A model generated the notes under the pieces. The model was not told where the DNA came from. It made no database searches and worked only from the letters and a program-made list of their open reading frames with translations. A stretch of DNA of 17,002 nucleotides from Deltaproteobacteria bacterium (GTDB taxonomy: Bacteria > Desulfobacterota > Desulfuromonadia > Desulfuromonadales > BM103), in NCBI GenBank assembly GCA_019313105.1, contig JAFDBW010000088.1:1-17002 (forward strand), read 5' to 3'. Shown here piece after piece: positions 1 through 4,892 of this stretch. Both the position numbers and the translations under genes were made by a program. The stretch's first letter is position 1; the number at the start of each line of letters is the position of its first letter.

Positions 1-15
1 AAGCTCTAAGGAGCT

Positions 16-85
16 GGGGCTAGGGGCTAGGGGCTAGGGGCTAGGGGCTAGGGGCTAGGGGCTAGGGGCTAGGGGCTAGGGGCTA
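16..85 (+). repeat. Perfect 7-bp tandem array, (GGGGCTA)x10
   Basis: Ten uninterrupted copies of GGGGCTA. Each unit supplies a run of four G with a three-base CTA spacer, so the plus strand has strong potential for intramolecular G-quadruplexes and the minus strand for i-motifs. Read as GGGCTAG, the unit fits the nGGNNNG pattern of the other heptamer arrays in this window. It lies downstream of the small minus-strand gene ending at 167 and forms the far arm of a two-arm element (16-166). Confidence 0.97.
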
Positions 86-131
86 GCTAAGGCTATCAAC
101 CCGGGAAAACAGGTCAAGGTTTTAATGCTTT

Positions 132-166
132 TCGCGCCAGGCGCCTCGCAGTTCGCGCTTCTTGCT
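132..166 (-). repeat. Degenerate heptamer arm next to a stop codon
   Basis: Read on the minus strand directly after the TAA at 167-169, the sequence falls into five seven-base units: AGCAAGA, AGCGCGA, ACTGCGA, GGCGCCT, GGCGCGA, followed by AAAGC. The plus-strand core GCTTTTCGCG (127-136) is identical to 2074-2083. This arm faces the (GGGGCTA)10 array across a spacer of about 46 nt. Periodicity was judged by eye and the units are imperfect. Confidence 0.55.
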
Positions 167-484
167 TTACAAATCATTAAGCAGCCGATAAATTTTCTGC
201 TGTAATTCCCAGGCTGTCGCCACTGATTCATCGAGATCTTCTTCCGCAAAGGTCAGACGGGCCCGGTCGAGGTTATTGTGGGCCTTCAGCAGGACCGGGG
301 TCAGCTTGTATTCGAGGCTCATCCGGGGGACCTCGCCAACCTGTTCCGCCCACTCGGTAAGCTCGGCGCTGGCTTTTCTGACATCCCTGACACCACTTGA
401 GGCCTGCGCAGACTGGCCGACCAGTTTTTTATGAAAATCCGCAACATCTCTGGAGATGTCCCGGAAACGGGTGGAAATACTCAT
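167..484 (-). CDS. Small hypothetical protein (105 aa)
   Basis: I do not recognise this protein. It has 105 residues, is rich in Ala, Leu, Glu, Asp and Arg, and reads as mostly helical, with no signal peptide, membrane segment or cysteine. The N-terminal half is polar; the C-terminal half (about 58-105) has a heptad-like Leu/Ala pattern that could form a helical hairpin. The ATG at 482-484 has an upstream AAAGGA about 8 nt away on the minus strand, supporting this start. It is divergent from the thiamine operon and its stop abuts a heptamer repeat arm. Function is unknown; the gene is probably real because of the ribosome-binding site and codon use like its neighbours. Confidence 0.7.
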   Translation of the reverse strand: MSISTRFRDISRDVADFHKKLVGQSAQASSGVRDVRKASAELTEWAEQVGEVPRMSLEYKLTPVLLKAHNNLDRARLTFAEEDLDESVATAWELQQKIYRLLNDL

Positions 485-573
485 CCGGCAGATCCTTTCA
501 CAAGATAAGTGACAACCCGAACTATCGGGAGGGACTCCATCCTAATCGAAGCTTTTCATCGTGACAACCGAAA

Positions 574-609
574 AGGCGGCTTTCCTGTTGACTACGGCTG
601 AAGCCGCCT
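574..609. other. Perfect 9-bp inverted repeat upstream of the TPP riboswitch
   Basis: AGGCGGCTT (574-582) pairs perfectly with AAGCCGCCT (601-609) across 18 nt. On the plus strand no T-run follows; on the minus strand the stem is followed by TTTT, but the minus-strand gene starts further left, so it terminates no visible gene. It overlaps a possible -35 element and spacer of the thi promoter, so it might be an operator or a relic terminator. Function is not shown. Confidence 0.45.
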
Positions 610-617
610 GTTAATCT
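588..617 (+). promoter_or_regulatory. Possible promoter of the thiamine operon
   Basis: TTGACT (588-593) matches the -35 consensus at five of six bases, with a weak -10 candidate TAATCT (612-617) after 18 nt. Initiation would fall about 10 nt before the riboswitch. The -10 is poor, so this is only a plausible sigma-70 site. Confidence 0.3.
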
Positions 618-633
618 TCACGACACAGATCAA

Positions 634-731
634 GCAACACGCCCTGGGGGAGTAGCAACTACTGAGAGTCTGCGCGGCGGACGACCCCTTGAACCTGATC
701 CGGGTTATGCCGGCGTAGGGAAGCGGCGCAG
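634..731 (+). promoter_or_regulatory. TPP riboswitch (THI element)
   Basis: Conserved THI-box blocks appear in order: GGGGG (646-650), a small AGTAG/CTACT hairpin, CTGAGA (662-667), a GTC/GAC-closed variable P3a-like stem (668-682), CCCCTTGAACCTGATC (685-700) and the block ending in ATGCCGGCGTAGGGAAG (about 707-723). These match the aptamer that binds thiamine pyrophosphate. P1 seems short, with CGCC (640-643) opposite GGCG (725-728). It precedes thiF-thiS-thiG-thiH-thiE and is followed by an intrinsic terminator, so control should be transcriptional attenuation by TPP. Identity is secure; exact ends are approximate. Confidence 0.95.
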
Positions 732-748
732 ATTTCGGATATTACCGG

Positions 749-776
749 AAAGAGCCGCCTTATGCGGCTCTTTTTG
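749..776 (+). terminator. Riboswitch expression-platform terminator
   Basis: AAAGAGCCGC (749-758) pairs perfectly with GCGGCTCTTT (764-773) around the loop CTTAT, and the 3' strand runs into T-rich sequence. This is a rho-independent terminator about 20 nt after the aptamer. GCGGC (723-727), at the 3' edge of the aptamer, is complementary to GCCGC (754-758) in the terminator's left arm. That offers an antiterminator pairing when TPP is absent. Confidence 0.9.
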
Positions 777-803
777 TTTCCGAGCCGACAACCTAAAGAT
801 CAG

Positions 804-827
804 CCACTAAGACCACAAGACACGGAG
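804..827 (-). repeat. Octamer repeat copy B1
   Basis: On the minus strand, three 8-base units: CTCCGTGT, CTTGTGGT, CTTAGTGG. It faces copy B2 at 903-926, forming an imperfect inverted pair around AT-rich DNA in the long leader between the riboswitch terminator and thiF. No gene is seen in 777-1012. Confidence 0.7.
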
Positions 828-902
828 TCAAGACTTGTCTTTTTTTGTAAACATCAAATGTGCAAGATTGACAAATATCATTTTTACACTAAAGGCGCAT
901 TG

Positions 903-926
903 CTTGGTGACTTCGTGTCTTGGTGG
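903..926 (+). repeat. Octamer repeat copy B2
   Basis: Three 8-base units in perfect register: CTTGGTGA, CTTCGTGT, CTTGGTGG, followed by CAAGG. This is the clearest example of the period-8 family and is the inverted partner of 804-827. Confidence 0.8.
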
Positions 927-1012
927 CAAGGACAACCTGTTTTGAGTTACAGAGCTGTTTTGTCTTGAACCCGAATCTTTTGCAACTTTGCATTAATTGA
1001 AGATTTCAGACT

Positions 1013-1828
1013 ATGCAGATTACGGTCAACGAACAGAACCACACGGCACAGGCGAATGAAACCGCCGGTTCGGTCAGAGATCGCATCAAGGCTGATGCCG
1101 ATCTGATCATCGTCAACGGTTTTCCGGCTTCCGCAGAAACCTTGCTGAACAATGGCGACCAGGTGGTCCTGATTCGACGCGGTGAGGTACCCGGTGCCGA
1201 TGAGCTTGACGCACTGCTGACGGCGCGGCACACTCCCGGCGTCCACGAAGCGGTCAAAGGCGCCACGATCGGAATTGCCGGTGTCGGCGGCCTCGGCTCG
1301 GCGATTGCGGTTGCGCTGGCCCGCACCGGCGTCGGTCACCTGATCATTGCCGACTTTGATATCGTTGAACCCTCCAACCTGAATCGCCAACAATACTTCG
1401 TTGACCAGATCGGGCTGCCCAAGGTCTACGCTCTGCGTGACACCCTGGCCCGCATCAATCCGCACGTGCGGACCACCGCCTGTCACCTTCGTCTGAACCC
1501 TGCAAACATCGGAGAAGTCTTCGGCCACGCCCAGATCCTGGTCGAAGGCTTCGACCTGGCAGACCAGAAGGTTATGCTGATCGAAACATTCGCCGCCCGG
1601 TTCCCGGACCGATCAATCATAACCGGCTCCGGCATGGCAGGATTCGGACCGGCCAACTCGATTAGAACGCAACGCGTGGCAAACAATCTTTATCTCTGTG
1701 GCGATGGCACGACTGCGGCAGCGCCCGGAACAGGCCTGATGGCTCCCCGTGTCGGTGTGGCCGCACATCACCAGGCCAATGCTGTGTTGCGTCTGTTGCT
1801 CGGCAAGGCCCCGGAGGACGAAGCCTGA
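1013..1828 (+). CDS. thiF: Sulfur carrier ThiS adenylyltransferase ThiF with N-terminal ThiS-like domain
   Basis: 271 aa. Residues about 1-60 resemble a ThiS-like beta-grasp (ubiquitin-like) domain but lack the terminal Gly-Gly. Residues about 83-265 are an E1-like Rossmann domain with the ATP loop GxGGLGS (90-96), then ADFDIVEPSNLNRQQ (113-127), typical of the ThiF family-2 branch. It should adenylate the ThiS C-terminus so that sulfur can be loaded. Only two cysteines are present (157, 229), so the Zn-binding CxxC pairs of E. coli-type ThiF are absent, as expected for family 2. It is the first gene after the riboswitch, with only a weak GAAGA ribosome-binding site. Its TGA overlaps the thiS ATG by one base, so the two are translationally coupled. 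Confidence 0.93.
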   Translation: MQITVNEQNHTAQANETAGSVRDRIKADADLIIVNGFPASAETLLNNGDQVVLIRRGEVPGADELDALLTARHTPGVHEAVKGATIGIAGVGGLGSAIAVALARTGVGHLIIADFDIVEPSNLNRQQYFVDQIGLPKVYALRDTLARINPHVRTTACHLRLNPANIGEVFGHAQILVEGFDLADQKVMLIETFAARFPDRSIITGSGMAGFGPANSIRTQRVANNLYLCGDGTTAAAPGTGLMAPRVGVAAHHQANAVLRLLLGKAPEDEA

Positions 1829-2028
1829 TGGAAATCACTTTCAACGGTAGACCGCACGAGCTGACAGCCGGCACCAGCATACAGGAATTGCTTGATCAAC
1901 TGCGGCTGGATTGTCTTCAGGTCGTGGTCGAGCACAATCACAACATCATCCCGCGCCAGAGACTTGCGGAAACCGCCTTGAACGACGGCGACACTCTGGA
2001 AGTCGTTCACTTTGTCGGTGGTGGATAA
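1828..2028 (+). CDS. thiS: Sulfur carrier protein ThiS
   Basis: 66 aa, the usual ThiS length, ending in FVGGG. The C-terminal Gly-Gly is the site of adenylation and thiocarboxylation, and the thiocarboxylate donates sulfur to ThiG. The ATG (1828-1830) overlaps the thiF stop as TGATG, favouring coupled translation and matched amounts of ThiF and ThiS. It is a complete carrier, so the ThiS-like domain fused to ThiF is additional and not a replacement. A heptamer repeat element begins 6 nt after the stop. Confidence 0.95.
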   Translation: MEITFNGRPHELTAGTSIQELLDQLRLDCLQVVVEHNHNIIPRQRLAETALNDGDTLEVVHFVGGG

Positions 2029-2033
2029 ATCCA

Positions 2034-2108
2034 GGCACGAGGAACGCGGCACGCGGTACGAGGAGAGTCAAAGGCTTTTCGCGTCCCACGTCCCACGTTC
2101 CACGGCCC
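2034..2108. repeat. Two-arm heptamer element between thiS and thiG
   Basis: Left arm on the plus strand: GGCACGA, GGAACGC, GGCACGC, GGTACGA, GGAGAGT (2034-2068), consensus GGNACGN. Right arm (2081-2108) carries GCGTCCC, ACGTCCC, ACGTTCC, ACGGCCC, the same consensus inverted. The arms can form about 20 of 28 pairs, with mismatches mainly at the variable positions. The loop contains GCTTTTCGCG (2074-2083), identical to 127-136. It fills the thiS-thiG gap and would be a large hairpin in the operon mRNA. Confidence 0.8.
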
Positions 2109-2126
2109 TTTCTCTTGAGGTTTACA

Positions 2127-2903
2127 ATGGATGAACTGATAATTGCCGGACGTTCCTTTAAATCGCGACTGATGGTTGGGACCGGTAAATTTGCATCGAA
2201 CGAGGCGATGGTGGCTGCCATGGAAGGCTCAGGCAGCAAGATCGTTACCGTTGCGCTGCGCCGGGTGGATGTGGACAATCCCCAGGACAGCATGCTCAAG
2301 CATATCGACCCCGAACGCTACCTGCTGCTACCCAACACCAGCGGCGCGCGGGATGCCGAGGAAGCGATTCGCCTGGCCCGGATTGCCCGTGCAGCAGGTT
2401 GCAAGCCTTGGGTCAAACTCGAAGTCACGCCCGACCCCTATTACCTGCTGCCTGATCCGATCGAAACCCTGAAGGCCGCAGAAGTCCTGGTCAAAGAAGG
2501 TTTTATCGTTTTGCCCTACATCAACGCCGACCCGGTCCTTGCCAAGCATCTTCAGGAAGCCGGCACGGCGACGGTCATGCCACTCGGCGCGCCGATCGGC
2601 ACCAACAAGGGATTGCGGACCCGCGATAACATCGCCATTATCATCGAGCAGGCCACGGTACCCGTAGTCGTCGATGCCGGACTCGGAGCTCCATCCCATG
2701 TTGCGGAAGCGATGGAGATGGGCGCCGACGCCGTGCTGGTCAATACGGCTCTAGCCGTCGCCCGTGACCCGGGCGCCATGGGCGTCGCTTTCAAAAAAGG
2801 CGTTGAGGCCGGCCGTGAAGCCTACCTCGCCGGTCTCGGCAAACAACAGGACAAGGCGGAAGCAAGCAGTCCGCTGACGGGGTTTTTGAGGGACAAGAAT
2901 TGA
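2127..2903 (+). CDS. thiG: Thiazole synthase ThiG
   Basis: 258 aa, normal for the family. It forms the thiazole phosphate ring from 1-deoxy-D-xylulose 5-phosphate, ThiS thiocarboxylate and dehydroglycine. K97 in WVKLEV is the expected Schiff-base lysine. The conserved RRVD (45-48) and the C-terminal VDAGLGAPSH phosphate-binding region followed by GADAVLVNTA are present, consistent with a TIM barrel. The reading frame is open further upstream through the repeat, but the ATG at 2127 has TGAGG 6 nt before it and begins with the family's usual N-terminus (MDELIIAGRSF). It lies between two repeat elements and ends 40 nt before thiH. Confidence 0.97.
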   Translation: MDELIIAGRSFKSRLMVGTGKFASNEAMVAAMEGSGSKIVTVALRRVDVDNPQDSMLKHIDPERYLLLPNTSGARDAEEAIRLARIARAAGCKPWVKLEVTPDPYYLLPDPIETLKAAEVLVKEGFIVLPYINADPVLAKHLQEAGTATVMPLGAPIGTNKGLRTRDNIAIIIEQATVPVVVDAGLGAPSHVAEAMEMGADAVLVNTALAVARDPGAMGVAFKKGVEAGREAYLAGLGKQQDKAEASSPLTGFLRDKN

Positions 2904-2907
2904 TTTC

Positions 2908-2930
2908 CTTGGTGTCTTGTGACTTGGTGG
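2908..2930 (+). repeat. Octamer repeat copy B3 (thiG-thiH junction)
   Basis: CTTGGTGT, CTTGTGA (one base short), CTTGGTGG. It starts 5 nt after the thiG stop and takes up most of the 40-nt gap. Its trailing GGCAGGA (2929-2935) is 8 nt before the thiH ATG and is the only visible Shine-Dalgarno sequence for thiH. Confidence 0.75.
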
Positions 2931-2943
2931 CAGGAATTTATTC

Positions 2944-4068
2944 ATGAGCTTCTACGACATCATTCAAAAATATGACCCGCAACAGGTCCTCAACGAAATC
3001 GAGACCATGACCGTAGCGGATGTGCAACGCGCACTGGCCGCGGAGCAGCTCGATAACCGTGACTACATGGCCCTTCTGTCACCGGTAGCCGAGGATTTTA
3101 TTGAAAATATTGCCCGGAAGGCCCATGCTATTACCTTGCGCCGGTTCGGTCGTACCGTCCTGCTTTACGCACCCCTGTATCTCTCCAACGAATGCCACAA
3201 CAGCTGCCTCTATTGCGGATTCTCGGTGCACAACAAGATACCGCGCCGGACCCTGAGCCTTGACGAGGTTGAAAAGGATGCCCGCATTCTGCATGCACAG
3301 GGTTTCCGTCATATCCTGCTGCTGACCGGTGAAGCCCCGGGGCTGATCGGCAACGAATTCATTGCCGCAGCTGCCGAGCGGATCAGGCCGCTCTTTTCCT
3401 CGATCGGTATCGAGGTCTACCCGATGGAGACCGAGGGCTACAAAGAGATGGTTGAGGCCGGTGTCGATGCCCTGACGATTTACCAGGAGACCTACGACCC
3501 GGAGCTCTACACTCATCTACACCCGAGCGGCCGCAAGCGGGATTACCGCTTCCGCCTGGAAACCCCTGAACGCGGCGGAGAAGCGGGTCTCCGACGGATC
3601 GGCATCGGCTTCCTGCTGGGGTTGGGAAACTTCCGCAGCGAGGCCTTCTTCGCCGGTTTGCACGGTCGCTACCTGGCACACCATTACTGGCGCACATTGC
3701 TGACGGTTTCTTTCCCTCGTCTGCGCCCTGCAGAAGGTGGTTTCCAGCCTCCCCATCCGGTCTCCGATCGACAGTTCGTCCAGCTGATGTGCGCCATGCG
3801 CCTGCTGTTGCACGACGCCGGGCTGGTCCTCTCTACCCGGGAGAGCGCTGAATTGCGGGATAACCTGCTGCCCCTCGGCATCACTCAGATGAGTGCCGGC
3901 TCCTGCACCGCCCCCGGCGGTTATGCCGAACAAGGCTCCGCCACCGAACAGTTCACGATCGATGACGACCGCACACCGGCCGAAATTGCTGAGATTCTCA
4001 GATCACGCGGTTATGACCCGGTCTGGAAGGATTGGGATGGGGCTTTCTTGCAAAAAAAGATTGTTTGA
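2944..4068 (+). CDS. thiH: 2-iminoacetate synthase (tyrosine lyase) ThiH
   Basis: 374 aa, full length. It is a radical SAM enzyme that cleaves tyrosine to dehydroglycine and p-cresol, feeding ThiG. The [4Fe-4S]/SAM motif CX3CX2C is C84, C88, C91. An LTGEAPG segment (about 128-134) and the late SAGSCTAPGGY region fit ThiH/biotin-synthase-like enzymes. No frameshift is seen. Choosing ThiH over glycine oxidase ThiO implies anaerobic or microaerobic thiamine synthesis. The ATG at 2944 has a CAGGA site contributed by the end of the preceding octamer repeat. Confidence 0.96.
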   Translation: MSFYDIIQKYDPQQVLNEIETMTVADVQRALAAEQLDNRDYMALLSPVAEDFIENIARKAHAITLRRFGRTVLLYAPLYLSNECHNSCLYCGFSVHNKIPRRTLSLDEVEKDARILHAQGFRHILLLTGEAPGLIGNEFIAAAAERIRPLFSSIGIEVYPMETEGYKEMVEAGVDALTIYQETYDPELYTHLHPSGRKRDYRFRLETPERGGEAGLRRIGIGFLLGLGNFRSEAFFAGLHGRYLAHHYWRTLLTVSFPRLRPAEGGFQPPHPVSDRQFVQLMCAMRLLLHDAGLVLSTRESAELRDNLLPLGITQMSAGSCTAPGGYAEQGSATEQFTIDDDRTPAEIAEILRSRGYDPVWKDWDGAFLQKKIV

Positions 4069-4079
4069 TTGTCTGTTTG

Positions 4080-4103
4080 AAACGAAGACACTAAGGCCCC
4101 AAG
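4080..4103 (-). repeat. Octamer repeat copy B4
   Basis: On the minus strand: CTTGGGGC, CTTAGTGT, CTTCGTTT. It lies 11 nt after the thiH stop and is the inverted partner of 4176-4200. Confidence 0.6.
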
Positions 4104-4115
4104 TAACATGGAATG

Positions 4116-4133
4116 GGTTCTCATGGGAGAACC
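4116..4133. other. Perfect 7-bp hairpin in the thiH-thiE gap
   Basis: GGTTCTC (4116-4122), loop ATGG, GAGAACC (4127-4133). It lies between the inverted octamer copies B4 and B5. No T-run follows directly, so it is not a typical terminator. It may stabilise or space the intercistronic RNA. Confidence 0.55.
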
Positions 4134-4175
4134 GATTGTTTAAAAAGACAACCTAAGATCGATTGCGACCATTTC

Positions 4176-4200
4176 CTTTGTGTCTTTAATGCCTTGGTGG
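4176..4200 (+). repeat. Octamer repeat copy B5 (before thiE)
   Basis: CTTTGTGT, CTTTAATGC (one base long), CTTGGTGG, then CTAAG and the thiE ATG at 4206. The repeat's GGTGG, 5 nt before the start, is the only purine-rich candidate ribosome-binding site. Confidence 0.7.
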
Positions 4201-4205
4201 CTAAG

Positions 4206-4826
4206 ATGTCCAATCCCGTCGACTTTAATCTCTACCTAATCACCGACCGTCACCAGGTCCCTGACGGGCACACCTTGTTTTCCGTCATTGAAGCCGCATT
4301 ACGAGGTGGTGTGAAGGCGATCCAGCTTCGGGAGAAGGATCTTTCCACCGACGAGCTTTTGCCGTTGGCACAGGAACTTCGCACCTTGACCCTTAAACAC
4401 GGCGCCCGTCTGTTGATCAATGACCATGTCGATGTTGCCCTTGCCGTGAAGGCCGATGGTGTCCACCTTGGCGGACATTCCCGACCTACGGAGGCTGTGC
4501 GCAGACAGGTCGGGACGGAGATGCTCATCGGGGTTTCCACCCACAGTCAAGATGAGACCCTGACCGCTTTTGAGCAAGGGGCCGACTTCGTTACTTTCGG
4601 TCCCGTCTACACCACTCCGTCCAAGGCCGCTTACGGGGCTCCACAGGGGTTGATTGCCCTGGCTGAGGCCTGCAGGAACAGTCCCCTGCCTGTCTTCGCA
4701 CTCGGTGGCATCACCTCGGAAAGAGCGGCCGAGGCCCGGGCAGCAGGGGCATATGGAGTCGCCGTGATTTCTGCCATCATCGGGTCTGCCGCCCCGGAAT
4801 CAGCGGCAAAGTCATTCTCCACTTGA
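4206..4826 (+). CDS. thiE: ThiE/TenI-family protein (thiamine-phosphate synthase or thiazole tautomerase)
   Basis: 206 aa from the ATG at 4206; the frame is open further upstream, but that part translates repeat sequence and does not look like ThiE. TIM-barrel motifs: QLREKDLS (40-47), INDHVDVAL (71-79), GVHLGG (85-90), GVSTHS (109-114), FGPVYTTPSK (131-140), ALGGI (165-169). ThiE joins HMP-PP to thiazole phosphate; TenI aromatises the thiazole tautomer. The first metal-ligand block (N72, D73) is kept, but the second ligand, normally Asp in HxGQxD, appears as Ser92 (HLGGHSRP). The TPSK..YG.PQG stretch and C-terminus also lean to TenI-like single-domain members. Family is secure; ThiE versus TenI is open. 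It is the last gene of the thi cluster. Confidence 0.88.
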   Translation: MSNPVDFNLYLITDRHQVPDGHTLFSVIEAALRGGVKAIQLREKDLSTDELLPLAQELRTLTLKHGARLLINDHVDVALAVKADGVHLGGHSRPTEAVRRQVGTEMLIGVSTHSQDETLTAFEQGADFVTFGPVYTTPSKAAYGAPQGLIALAEACRNSPLPVFALGGITSERAAEARAAGAYGVAVISAIIGSAAPESAAKSFST

Positions 4827-4850
4827 GCTTGGGCCAATCTCCAGTAGAAT
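4823..4850 (+). promoter_or_regulatory. Possible sigma-70 promoter for the SLC13 permease
   Basis: TTGAGC (4823-4828) and TAGAAT (4845-4850) with a 16-nt spacer; the -10 matches consensus at five of six bases. The -35 overlaps the thiE stop codon. It would drive the permease independently of the riboswitch, although read-through from thiE is also possible because no terminator is visible in the 66-nt gap. Confidence 0.4.
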
Positions 4851-4892
4851 AATAACGCAATCTAAACCAGTGAGATCATTACCAGGCCATTC

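Noticed and set aside
1..85. CRISPR-like or telomere-like array
   Set aside because: Units are 7 bp without spacers, and no cas genes or linear-end features are present. It is a simple tandem repeat.
574..609. Terminator of the small gene at 167-484
   Set aside because: That gene is read leftwards from 484, so this hairpin is upstream of it.
762..968. Possible 68-aa plus-strand gene between the riboswitch and thiF
   Set aside because: It starts inside the terminator hairpin and translates repeat sequence; there is no ribosome-binding site or recognisable protein.
1911..2126. N-terminal extension of ThiG
   Set aside because: The upstream frame overlaps thiS and then the heptamer hairpin; the family N-terminus and a good ribosome-binding site are at 2127.
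2944..4068. Frameshift in the middle of ThiH
   Set aside because: The segment around residues 200-240 looked unusual at first, but the frame is continuous, length is normal and C-terminal motifs are present.
4113..4205. N-terminal extension of the ThiE-like protein
   Set aside because: It translates the hairpin and octamer repeat; family similarity begins after the ATG at 4206.
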